DNA of 64,000 nt, taken from assembly GCA_024180945.1 (NCBI GenBank), contig JAKSGN010000002.1:2294001-2358000 (forward strand). The letters are read 5' to 3'. This DNA is from Macrophomina tecta. Its lineage: Eukaryota > Ascomycota > Dothideomycetes > Botryosphaeriales > Botryosphaeriaceae. The notes below the pieces were generated by a model. That model had not been told where the DNA came from. It saw only the letters and a list, made by a program, of their open reading frames with translations, and made no database searches. The position numbers and the translations under genes are program-made. Below are positions 45,920-56,486 of this stretch, in pieces (the stretch's first letter is position 1; every line of letters starts with the position of its first letter).

Positions 45920-46731
45920 TCGTACAATCTTGCTGGTTTTCTGCGCAGTCTCTTGCGCGATGTGTTTTCAGCAGCTCGGTTTGACCACGCTTGAGCTGAC
46001 GTCGCTCTCTTTCATCTTCTGCACCGTTCAAACCCTCTTCTCCTGGTCCCACCGACCACTTGATGCCGAAGAGACCATCGAATTCCAGTGCTCCCCGCGT
46101 CTCTGTAAGATTCTCCTCAAAGAATATAGCCAACAAGTCCTCAAACGATATGTCCAGACGCCGTTGGACTGGCTGAACCCTCCCGTCTCCCGAACAAGCC
46201 TGACCGCGCCATTCATGTTCGGATCCCGAGCCGGCTTCCTCCAGCTGGGCAAACCGCCGAGAAGGGCTACCAGCTCGGGCCTTCAGCAACGCCACAATAA
46301 CACCTCCAAGGGGCCCCACACCCGGCGACCTCATCTACGCCTTCGTCTACATCTCCTCGTACTTGGGCATCCACCTCACGGCCTGGAAATTCCTATTCCC
46401 AATTGAGACGGAGAGACTGCTCTGGCGCGTAGCCTCGTTCGTGCTCCTAGCGCTTTCCACGTTCTACTTCACCGCGTTCGCTTTCGGTGAAATGGGCGGA
46501 GTCGCGCTGTACGGGAAGTACGTGCTGCACAACAGCGAAGTCGGCACGACGATGGAGCTGGCGTCGATCATGACGCCAGGAATTGCGTTGGCACAGCGTC
46601 TACGTATGATCGTGTTGTACTTTCTGGCGAGGAGCTACATAATCGCGGAAGGATTTGTGGCTTTGAGGATGCTCCCGGCATCTACTTATTTGGCGGTTGC
46701 TTGGTCGGCATTTGTTCCACATTTCGGATAG
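45920..46731 (+). pseudogene. Decayed multi-pass membrane protein gene
   Basis: Frame 45930 reads CFQQLGLTTLELTSLSFIF followed by LFSWSHRPLDAEETIE, then YVQTPLDWL near 46150. The reading then moves to another frame for YAFVYISSYLGIHLTAWKF and ETERLLWRVASFVLL (46340-46430), and ends FLARSYIIAEGFVALRMLPA and STYLAVAW at 46731. The order TTLEL / W-KPLD / GIHLTAW / ERLLWR / RSY-E-F--LR-LP matches an uncharacterised fungal membrane protein family. I find no splice pair that rejoins the frames between 46160 and 46330, so I call it a pseudogene, though a single frameshift would be enough to explain it. Confidence 0.6.
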
Positions 46732-47488
46732 GCATAAAGGGCGTATTTGAACCAAGGTTGAAAGGGCTGGCGCGGCAACATGTTTCCATGCAACTTCTAT
46801 CCCGCCAGGACTCCCGCCCACCACCAGTTCCCGTGGTGCAGTTCCGGAGATGCAGGTAGTAATCGTACAGAAGGTATTCTGTGGACACATAGTACCCGCG
46901 CACCCCTCATTGGTGGACAAGAGAGAAGATCCTGCTCCGGTGGTCGTGTTGTTTTTGCCTGCCAAGACGCAAGTGTTTTGTTGCTTACGGAGGTGGGGGG
47001 CGGAAGAGGCTTCTTCCCAAGCGACAGCACTCCCGAGTCCATAGTTACTGTGTCGGAGAAACGACGCCATTACACCCCCTTTCTAATGCTGTGGATGAGT
47101 ATCAGCTCTCTTGCCTTGAGCATGCCCGCACACTGCTGCCACTCAAGTCATATCTGGCAGGCTCTGAACTACAGCATCCGTTCCTTCACACATGCATGCA
47201 CGGCACGTTCTGGTTTCACGACGTACCAGCCGTCACGCGGAACTAACTTTTGGCGTCCGAAACAGTACACCCATATGATGTTGCTCTGCTGCAATGCATA
47301 CGTAACCAAGCACGTCGAGAAATAGGAATGCACGTGTTGTTCCCCAGTAAGATCGGGAGAAATGAGGAAGCCAAATTCCAAACGGAGCATCCAGAGAGTC
47401 GCCAAAAGCTGTCGCACCCACTTCAACCCAGCGTAAAGACCGTACTGCGCGTATTCCTCAAACGAAAGGGAACCCGCCAACACAAACA
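46732..47488. other. Intergenic region upstream of the aldolase gene
   Basis: Overlapping ORFs on both strands, none with a recognisable domain. Confidence 0.4.
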
Positions 47489-48414
47489 ATGGCGTTCAAC
47501 CTAACCAACCTCCTCAGCACACTCATCACCGCCAACCACATCCTCGCCTACCATTCCGTGCTCGACGCCTACGGCCACATCTCCACGCGCAACCCCGCGA
47601 ACGCCTCGACCTTCTACCTCTCGCGCAACCTCGCCCCCGCCCTCGTCTCCCGCGCCTCCGACATCGTCGAATACGACGTCTCCACCGCGCAGCCGGTCCA
47701 GGGCAGCGACAACGCGCCCAGCGGCTACGTCGAGCGCTTCATCCACAGCGAGATCTACCGCCGCCACCCTGGCGTCGCCAGCGTCATCCACAGCCACGCG
47801 CCCGACGTGCTCCCGTACAGCGTCGTGGAGGTACCCTTCCAGCCGCTCGACCAGGCGGGCACGGCGATAGGCAAGTGCATACCCCGCCCACGCATGCCTC
47901 CTCCCCGGCTTCTCCTCAAGCGCCGCGCCCTGACACCATCCGCACAGGGACCGCCGGCCCCGCCCCCGTCTGGGACTCCGCCGCGCCCGCGCTCATCGTC
48001 AGCACCGCCCGCCTCGGCGCCTCCCTCGCCGCCGCCTTCGGCCCGTCCAACGCCACCGCTCGGAATGCCACCAGCCCCCCGCCGCACGCGCTCGTGCTCA
48101 TGCGCGGCCACGGCATGGCCGTCGTTGGCGCGTCCGTCGTCGACGCCGTGTTCAGGGCGGTCTATGCCGTCGTGGCGGCCAGGCAGGAGGTGACGGCGCT
48201 TGCGCTCGCGGGACTGGGCGGACGCGATGAGCAGCCGCGGGTGGGTGGGGATGCTGGCGGTGGTGTTAGGTATCTGAGCGCGGAGGAGCGAGTGGCAGCG
48301 AGCGTGGCGGGGTTGCTGGGGAATGAGGGGCGGGCGTGGGAGCTGTGGGTGCGAGAGGTGGAGGCGGCGGCGAAGGGGGCGGTGTTTCGGAATGAGGTGG
48401 GGAGTCCGATATGA
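47489..48414 (+). CDS. Class II aldolase/adducin-family protein, 282 aa, two exons with a GC-AG intron
   Basis: Exon 1 is 47489-47870 and exon 2 is 47948-48414. The intron starts GCAAGT after ATAG and ends GCACAG; a GT donor that keeps the frame is not available. The protein shows the class II aldolase plan: HILAYHSVLDAYGHISTRNP near the start, the acid/metal block HSEIYRRHPGVASVIHSHAP (E88, H101 and H103) and the third metal His in MRGHGMAVVG (H182). Family members bind a divalent metal and perform aldol cleavage or dehydratase chemistry on phosphorylated sugars, but many fungal members act on unphosphorylated metabolites. The substrate cannot be told. No signal peptide is evident. Confidence 0.88.
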
Positions 48415-48594
48415 ATGCCTGGGTTCCTCCTGTGTCCGGAAGCTTGGAGGATGATGGCTTTTTGGGGGAGGGTTCAGCTTCTTTGAGAGGAGCCTTTTCT
48501 GCCCTTGTACTTGAAGGTCCTGGGAAGCGTACACCTCCGTTGGGAGCGCCGTGACGACTGTGGCACTGTTTTTTTTTTTTTCTCTTCCTGAAAC

Positions 48595-49951
48595 TCATGT
48601 ACAGATGACATTGACCGCCCAGTCCGCGAAATGCCGATAAACCCTCAGCGTAGCCCTATCTAAAGGAGCCGGAGACGGGATCTGCGAGAGTATTTGCAGC
48701 GACTGGCATTCCAGTAGCTCGCCGGAGGCCATGATCTCCGCCATATCGGCCGACCACAGCTCTGGATGCTGTGTGAGGATGGCCGGATCCAGCTTATACA
48801 CAATGTCATCCATACACAGGAGGCGAAACACCTGGCTTGCGTACGACGGAGATTGGAAGATTGCGGCGGGGTCGGGTGCCGGTAGTGTTGCTTCGTCTGG
48901 CTGGAGAAGATATCCAGGAGGCTGTTCGGTGGAGTCGTTGCCCATGGCCTGCGTGATGTCCCAGACGCGTACGTAGCCGGGAGTGGGGTACTGAGTAGCG
49001 CGGACCAGCTTTGACAAGTCGAAACCCACGACGTACGCGCTCGCAATGTCTAGGATGATGTCGTCGAGGCGGGGGTTGGCGGCGTGCATGAGAATCAACT
49101 TGTCGCGGATGGACGGGAAGGGACACCAGTCGATGAAGGGAGCATATGATGCGGTGACTTGTAAGGCTGAGGGCCTGTATTTGGGGTGCATGCGAGCATA
49201 CGTCTCCCGGGTAGGATTGAGTTGCCACGTCAGGAATCCGGAGAGGTGCTTGTACCATTTGGTCGGCGTGTACCACGTCATGGCCATGGGACGAGTAAGT
49301 CCGTTGAACATGGAGACCATCAGGGAGACGGACTGCTCGAGCTTGTGTCTAGAAGGCCTTTAGTGCCCCACTTAATTTGAGTGTGCTATTGAATACGTAC
49401 AGGCGTATGTCATGTGGGTACGGAAGATCGACTGCCTCCCATTTGCGCCAGATGCACCCTCTCAGAGCGCTGATGTGGTCGGAAAACATTGAGTTGGAGA
49501 GTTTGATACTCTGGTCGGTGAGTGGGCTACGAGTGATAGCATGGGAGTATGATGAAGGGTCCATCTGGTAATTATAGGACCACACGCCCGGGATCTGGTT
49601 CGTGACGCCAAGACTCGCGCTTGTGATGATGTCGGGGAGAACGGTATTCTCTTCGTGAGCCTCACCGGTCTGCACCGCGCCCAGATTTTCAGTAGCGAGC
49701 ATGTTGAACATATTCATGCAATCAGATGAGATCTGGAAAGGACTTGACGCCGTGGGCACCAACGAGGTATCCAGTCCCTGCCAGAGGTCTGAAGGCTGCT
49801 TATCAGGGAGTGGGCTGGACGTTGTGCTGGGATTGTGTTCGCCGACATTGAATAGTAAATCCTGTGCGGGGTCGTCAGTCTGAGCCCGCTGCAAGATAAG
49901 CTTCACCGATGCTATACTTTCTCTCCGCGGCGCTGTCAAGCCCTTTCTCAC
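48595..49951 (-). CDS. DUF3425-domain transcription factor-like protein, about 434 aa, two exons
   Basis: Exon 1 is 49951-49401 and exon 2 is 49348-48595; the intron is GTACGT...CTTCTAG and the joint reads PYPHDIRL-HKLEQSV. The C-terminal half carries the DUF3425 pattern: SALQVTASYAPFIDWCPFPS with IRDKLI, and later GYVRVWDITQAMGND. In fungi this domain normally follows a bZIP basic region. Here the residues before it (KKAKTVRKGLTAPRRESIAS) are basic but do not form a clear bZIP, so the DNA-binding part may be lost or may lie in an unrecognised upstream exon. The start at 49951 is only the first in-frame ATG. Nuclear function is inferred from the family. Confidence 0.75.
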
Positions 49952-50295
49952 TGTTTTCGCCTTTTTGACGAGCCATGTTGCAAGAGAAAGTGATGAGGTG
50001 AAGTTGTCAAGTGGAGAGAGCGAAAAGTTGCGGAGGAGCGCTAAGTAAAGTCGCGCGTTCCGGCGCCCTGCGGCAGCCGAAAACGAGTGATAACGCCGAT
50101 TTGTCCGTCAAACTCGGTGCCTTGATGGCTTGGCAGCTAAACAAATATCTTGTCTATCATCGGTGAGGCGCACACGGAGAGCGGAGAGTAAAAGCTGGAA
50201 TGCTCATTGGAACTGGCTATTTTCTCGATGTCCGAACCCTCCGAGGGCTAAACTCAGGAACGATGCTGGGTTTCAGAAATGAAAAGAAACATAGC
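49952..50295. other. Intergenic region
   Basis: Promoter side of the DUF3425 gene and 3' side of the RidA-like gene. Nothing further seen. Confidence 0.4.
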
Positions 50296-50808
50296 TCAAC
50301 AGAGCTTAGGAACTGCAACCTTCGCAACGCATTCTATCTCGACATCGGTTCCCAGAGGCAAGGATTGTACCCCCACACAGGTACGAGCCTGCAAGAAGAG
50401 TCAATTTTCGTCAAACATTCTGAGAGATGAATACGTCTTACTGGCTTTGGATCATCAAAGAAACCCTCGTAGACCTAGTTCAAGGCCGCGAAGTCAGCCA
50501 AGTCTGTGAGGAATATATTGAATTTGACCACACTCGAAAGATCTGACCCGGCTGCTTGAAGAACAGCGGCCAAATTGTTCATGGTCTGTCTCTGTCCAAG
50601 ATCTCTAAGTGAGGACTCCTAGGCCTCAAAGATAGCATCAACTTACAGTCCGGTCCTGAACGGTTCCTTCGACTAGCTTTCCAGTGATAGGATTCAACCC
50701 GACCTGGCCCGAGCAGTAGACGTTGCCTCCATTTCTCACAGCTTGAGAGAGGAAAGAGGCTGGCTTCGGCGCTTCCAATGTGAATATTGCATCTCTTGAG
50801 CCGGCCAT
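50296..50808 (-). pseudogene. RidA/YjgF-family gene with one in-frame stop
   Basis: Exons 50808-50647, 50591-50442 and 50388-50296 join in phase 0 (donors GTAAGT and GTAAGA; acceptors TGGACAG and CTTGCAG). The product has every block of the RidA family of 2-iminobutanoate deaminases: AVRNGGNVYCSGQVGLNP, NNLAAVLQAAGSDLSSVVKF, VYEGFFDDPKP, and ARTCVGVQSLPLGTDVEIE. The last block holds the Arg of the active site. One codon (50475-50477), expected to be Glu or a similar residue, is TAG at residue 93 of about 134, so the translated protein would lack the C-terminal 40 residues with that Arg. Everything else is intact, so the mutation is recent, or an error. RidA proteins hydrolyse reactive enamine/imine intermediates from PLP enzymes. 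Confidence 0.8.
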
Positions 50809-51605
50809 TGTTTCCCGCACGAAAGTGTAATGGTTGGGACAAAACGAATGTGCAAAGACGAAACCGGCTCTGACAGAAATATTCAGCGGTGGAGCCGAGT
50901 ATCAGCAAAGTCAGCAATGTGTTATTCCGAAAGCGGGGTAGGAGTGCATAATAGTGAATGTACTGTTAGACACATTACTCGCCTAGAGTTACGAGCTGGG
51001 ATAGCAAAGACGTGCGATAAGTTGGAGGAAGTATCCGCCATTTCTTATCTCCTTGTTGAATTTCTTTTAAGGCATTGAGAACCTATGCATTCACTGCCTC
51101 CTTTGGGCCAAGGAATCCGCTGAACGTCAATCGCTAACTTAGCCACCCGATGCACCCCGATTCTATTTTCAGAATTCCCACACTCCACGCAAACATGCAG
51201 AGACTTTCCTGATCCTCGTAGCTCATGAATTTAATCACCATATAGCTCTCTAAGACTTCCACGCCAGGTCTTTCATGCTGTGAATTCTTCGTCACTTCTA
51301 ACATCAGCATCTTGCACGCCGTCTCCAAAGCTACCTCCATTAGTCGATCTAGGTGTTGTATAGTAAACAAAATTTACACTTGTTATTAATGCAAACCAGT
51401 ACAGCAATAATAGCTTGCACTTTAAGAGCATATTATGTCAGTTATCGAGCTTGAGCATGCCTTGGTGTGGTGTGGAGGGGTTTGCAGCTTAAATGGAGTT
51501 TGGCGCTAATCTGGGAAGCATTGCAGCTGTGCAATGTTTCGTACAAGTACGTAAATAGCTCCAGCGTACAATCCCTGCAGCATTTTACGGACCTACCTGT
51601 ATATA

Positions 51606-51736
51606 GAGTTGTTGGGGCACGATTAGCCACCAGGCTGATCATTGCTGAACCTTTTGTCGACTGGGAGTCGACGGGGGGTTGGCCGAATGGTCTTACGCGC
51701 CGACTGAAACCCAACACGGTCGGGCCCGTCGTAACA
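51606..51736. repeat. Dispersed repeat, copy 1
   Basis: Shares with 56998-57138, in the same orientation, the blocks GAGTTGTTGGGGCA at the left end, CCTTTTGTC, TTGGCCGAATGG, CTGAAACCCAACACGGTCGG and GTAACA at the right end. Flanks are unrelated and no target-site duplication is seen. Starts TGTT and ends AACA, so a solo LTR or MITE is possible. The TTGGCCGAATGG block is followed here by TCTTACGCGCC, which resembles the 5' half of tRNA-Leu. Confidence 0.75.
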
Positions 51737-53598
51737 CAGCAATTAAACTCTCTGACAACCCTTTGATTTGAACAGCCACCTCAAAAATTACTTCTCCGTT
51801 GGACTCTACCTCATAATACCACGCATCAGTGATGGAGAACGCCACTTTCACTTTCTAACTGGTCGAAGCTTGCCTCCATCAGATGAAACTAATGGTATCC
51901 TCCTACACTAGCGTATGTGCCGGAGGTGGAATGAAATCATCGCAACCCCTTTACATACAGCGGACGCTTTTCCTCCTGCCCGAGCCTCCCGGGAGTCGTG
52001 GGAGCCAACAGGCGGCGGAACGGCCTTTGAGCGCGAAAATCAAAGCCGTGGCTTGATACCAGGCCGCGTATTAGGTTCGTCAACGGCCCGGCTGTCGGTG
52101 ATCCGTCCCACTTTCCTACTCTGTCAAGACGAAAGCGAGAAGGCTTTGCGAGACTTTAGGCATCCTGGCGCCGAATGTGTGTATTCCAGCCACCAATCAA
52201 GACCATGAGATTGGTTACGAACTTCACGGCCACCTGAAACAACTGCACGGTACGAGCTTCGAGGTTGAAGACAACATATTATTCTTGTATCCCTACGACA
52301 CCATTTTAGCCCCGCTGCCTTACTGCTTCAACCATGCAACGATGCCAACGGTGAAATTCCAGCTCCATCTAAGGCCCCCCGTCAAGCCAAAAAGCATAAA
52401 CCTAACGATTGCATGGCAACCTCTTGGATCAGAACAGACCTCCTAGTCCTTCTTTTGAATGGCCGGATTTGAACAAATTTGCGGCAATTTTTCCGTCATT
52501 AATCGCCATTAAGTCCTCTAACCGGATGCGGTGGCGGCCTAAGTGCTATCCGGGCTTTTAAGAGGACGAGCTCATGGAACAACAAGCGACACCTAAATAG
52601 TGGTCATGAGCCCACTTGAAGAGAGCTGTTGAAGATAGGCATTGGGATAAGCCGCCGCAAAACGCATCCCATGGAAATGATCAAATGTTTGATACAACTT
52701 TGCTTACCGACTCGGCAACAAGTCGCTACCGGCTTATATAACCCCGCCGTCCGTCAAGCTTTCGTGTCGTCACGTTGCACCAACAGAGGTTAAATAACTA
52801 GCATCAACGGCACGCTATGGATAATCCAGCAATTTTCTGGATACAAACTTAAGCAACATCGTAAGTAAACGATGATATATTGGGGGGAAAGCTGCAAAGA
52901 TAGTATGTACTAGCTGTAAGGACAGCCGATTATAAGCCTCAGACGCATGGTGTTAAGTAAATTGGTGGGTAGGTAGATGGGCAGATAGGCAATAGAGAGC
53001 GTAACGGTTACCCTACGAAGTCTTCAGCTGGGCAGGGGGTAGTGGTGGGAGATGTTGGAGTTAAGAAGTACCCCCAGGAATACGTACAGTTCGTAATAAG
53101 AAGCTCCGTATTCTTTGGCAACCCCGCACCGAGAAAAAGTCAACCATTGTATGGATTTGTCCGCCTCTTCCCATACGTGCCATGGCCCGACACGGCCTTC
53201 CCATGCATGCCCTGAAGGATCGTCGGAGACCGAAGTAGAAGCAATCTGTTCTGCGATAGCTACGGGTTAAGTCTCTCACAGACTCCATGGAAACAGAGGC
53301 TTTGCAGCTGCGTGTTTCGACGCGTAGCTGTGCGTGAATCACGAAGAGCTGTTTTCGGCAACTGCACGCGGCGCGACGGGTTACAGGTGCAAATCTCGCA
53401 TAGCAACCAATGATAAATCCCGCAAGCGGTCTCATCCAACGCCCTCCGTCGAGCCCAGATCCCTCGCAACCGTCCACTAAGCGTCGACAGCTTGGCCCCA
53501 AAGCTTGAGACGCTTACAGGATTGGCCGAGGCTAGTGCTCGAAAGCGGGTGAATTCCGACGGCCTGACTTTTTCTCAGCGCTTGCGGTTCGAGTCTCG

Positions 53599-53622
53599 CC
53601 CTGCTGGCATTTGCCGGCAGGG
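53599..53622. other. Short GC-rich hairpin
   Basis: CCCTGCTGGC, loop ATTT, GCCGGCAGGG: 10 bp with one G-T wobble. It lies about 220 bp upstream of the K+ transporter start, in its likely promoter or leader. Role unknown. Confidence 0.5.
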
Positions 53623-53839
53623 CCATAAGCCACGGGGCTCAGATTACCTGCGGGCCAGATTTAGGTAAACCAATTGCCAGAGGGGCGCCGGGCCATATCA
53701 GCGATACTGGGCGCCCGTCGCCGGGCGTGGCGTTTGTACTGCGCATTTAAGATGTCTCCGCGCACAATAATTTGACTACCGTTCTCGCAGCGTCGCTTCC
53801 CACCTCGAAGCCCTGTTTCCTCCTATTACTCCCGCCGCC

Positions 53840-56486
53840 ATGGCGACGATTCGGATAGCCGATGTGGTGCACCCAAAAGAAGGGCTCCGACCGACGAAGT
53901 CCCATGATCCCAGCGTAGGCGGCGACGACATCGTCCCCAACGCACGGCCGTCCGCGCGTTCATCCCCAGCTGAACTGCATGATGACATCTACAATATCCG
54001 TTCCCGATCCAGGGCGCCCTCGGACAGGCGCAGCAGGACCGATCCGGAAGATGACGACCCGGGATTGCGCAGGCCGGGCGATTTCAAGAAGAAACAGGTA
54101 GCTTTCGAGAACCCGCCCGCCTGACCAATGGAAATTCGTGCTCAGTAGTTACAGGTGTTCCGCGGCAAGACGTTACTCTGGCTTGCCTACCAATCAACTG
54201 GAGTCATCTACGGCGATATTGGGACTAGCCCGCTCTATGTATACTCGTCGACTTTCAAAGAGCCGCCGTCACGCAATGACCTCGTCGGAGTCCTTTCCAT
54301 CATCATATGGAGTCTCTTCATGATGGTGACGGTCAAATACGTCTTCGTCATCCTGCTAGCCGACAACGATGGCGAGGGCGGTACCTTTAGCACCTACTCT
54401 CTCCTCTCACGCTACGTATGATTCTCCCACCGCAACCACCGCGAGCAAGACTGATGTTTGCGCAAAAAGATGAACATCACCAACCGGGATCCACGAGAAG
54501 CATCTTTCGTTGAATTGAAGAGGCACTTAACCCGAGACCTCGAGCGCCCGGGACAGGTTGTGCGCAAGCGCCTGGAGAGCAGCAAATTTGCAAGAGGCCT
54601 CCTCAAAGTCATGGGAATTTTGGCTGTGACCATGGTCATTTCCGACGGACTGCTGACACCCGCGCAGTCCGTGCTCGGAGCCGTTCAGGGAATTGAGGTC
54701 GTGTCGCCGAGCATCTCGAAAAGCACAATCATTGGAGTCACTGACGCCATCCTGGTCGTTCTTTTTGCCGTCCAGCCTCTCGGCATCACCAAAATCAGCT
54801 ATGCGTTTGCCCCTATCATCATCATCTGGCTTGGCTTCAACGCCGTCTTTGGCGCATACAATCTCGCCAAGTACGACGCGAGCGTGTTCAAGGCTTTCAA
54901 CCCCGGCTACGCCTTTGAGTTCTTGGTCCGTAATAAGGAAGAGGGATGGCGCATGCTCGGCGGCACTCTCCTGGCCTTCACAGGCGTCGAGGCCCTTTTC
55001 GCAGACCTTGGCGCTTTCAGCAGAAGAGCGATCCAGATCAGCTGGCTATGCTACACGTTCCCGTGCCTGCTTCTGGCATACATCGGGCAGGCCGCCTACA
55101 TCAGCGTTCACCCCGAAGCGTACTCCAATCCGTTTTTCAACGCTGCTCCTCCGGGAACGATCTATCCCTCCTTGGTCATCGCCATCTTGGCCGCCGTCGT
55201 TGCTTCCCAGGCCATCATTACTGCAACATTTCAGGTGAGCGAGTCGGCTGATTGCGCAACGGTCGGGATCTGACATTTCCTGTAGCTCCTAGCCCAAGTG
55301 ATGAAGCTGTCGTACTTCCCGCAAATCAAAGTGGTGCACACGTCCGAAATATTCCATGGTCAGCTCTACGTCCCAGCAGCGAACTGGCTGCTCATGATCG
55401 GGACGATTTTGGTGGCCTCGATCTACAACAACGTCAGTGTGTCTCTCACCCACCACGCCGTGCAAATGCTAACACGAGCTCCAGACGACGTCACTTGGCA
55501 ACGCCTACGGTGTGTGCGTCATGTTTGTCACCTTTTTCGACACATGCATGGTTTCGCTAGCAGCCATGTTCGTATGGCGCATCAGTCCTTTCATTGTCTT
55601 TCTCCCCTGGCTTACCATCGCCTGTCTGGATGGCACATACCTCTCCTCTGTGCTCACTAAAGTCCCTGACGGTGCCTGGTTCACTTTGACGCTCGCTGCC
55701 GTGCTCGCTTCACTTTTCCTGCTGTGGAGATACGGGAAAGAGCAGCAATGGTTTGCTGAGGAGGAGGACCGCCTGCCGACCTCGCACTACGTCGCCACCG
55801 GCCCAGATGGCCAGATGCGCCTGACGGACCGGTACGGCGGCGCTGCCATCAGCACGAACCAGGGACTAGGCATCTTCTTCGATAAAGCGGGCGAGACGAC
55901 GCCGATGGTGTTCGGCCAGTTCGCGGTCAAGCTGACGGCGATGCCCGAGTTCAGCGTCTTCTTCCACCTGCGGCCGCTCGACACCCCGTCCGTCGCGCCC
56001 GAGGACCGGCACACCGTGTCGCGCCTCTCCATCCCGAACTGCTACCGCCTGGTCACGCGCTACGGCTACAATGACGAGATAATCACCCCCGATCTTGCCT
56101 CCGTCATCGTCGAGCAGGTCCGCCGGCACCTGATCGACAGACAGATCAAAACTAGCCGCGACCTCGCGTCGGATGTTTCCGGACGCGATATGGAAGGGGA
56201 CCAATCCACCTCTGCGGAGGACACCAGGTCCGGTACTCCGACGGAGAAAAGCACGGTTTTTGAGACTCGGAATGCTGAGCTGGAGAAACTCGAGCGCGCC
56301 TACTCTCATGGCGTCCTCTACATCCTAGGCAAGGAGCAGATGAAGATCAAGGATGGCACCAACTACGCTAGAAGGACTCTCCTGTGGCTATTTCTTTGGC
56401 TCAGGGATAACACGAGAAACAAGATGGCAAACCTCCGGGTCCCAACGGATCGGGTTATTGAGGTTGGCTTCCTGAAAGATATCTGA
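53840..56486 (+). CDS. HAK/KUP-family potassium transporter, 810 aa, five exons
   Basis: Exons are 53840-54097, 54155-54415, 54470-55234, 55286-55432 and 55485-56486; all introns are phase 0. A basic/acidic cytosolic N-terminus of about 86 residues precedes the first TM. The signature GVIYGDIGTSPLYVYSSTF lies at residues about 100-118, followed by NDGEGGTFSTYSLLSRY, SDGLLTPAQSVLGAVQGIEV, WLGFNAVFGAYN and a YNN-TTSLGNAYG joint between exons 4 and 5, all typical KUP/HAK blocks. About 12 TM helices are expected, then a C-terminal domain of about 260 residues ending VIEVGFLKDI. The family mediates high-affinity K+ uptake coupled to H+ or Na+ at the plasma membrane. In fungi HAK genes are usually induced by K+ starvation, but no element for that is recognised here. 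The gene is bracketed by two direct repeat copies. Confidence 0.95.

Larger units (their letters stand above)
50809..53839. other. Gene-poor region with a dispersed repeat and unassigned ORFs
   Basis: A minus-strand ORF at 51370-51134 (LDRLMEVALETACKMLMLEV...) and plus ORFs at 51915-52208 and 52177-52446 have protein-like sequence but no recognisable family; they may be eroded genes. The repeat copy at 51606-51736 is listed separately. Near 53599-53622 a 10-bp stem with a 4-nt loop is present upstream of the K+ transporter gene. Confidence 0.35.

Noticed and set aside
53540..53610. GGTTCGAGTC with upstream GGCCGAGGC looked like a tRNA-Ser/Leu B box and A box
   Set aside because: The T-stem bases do not pair and no acceptor stem could be drawn.
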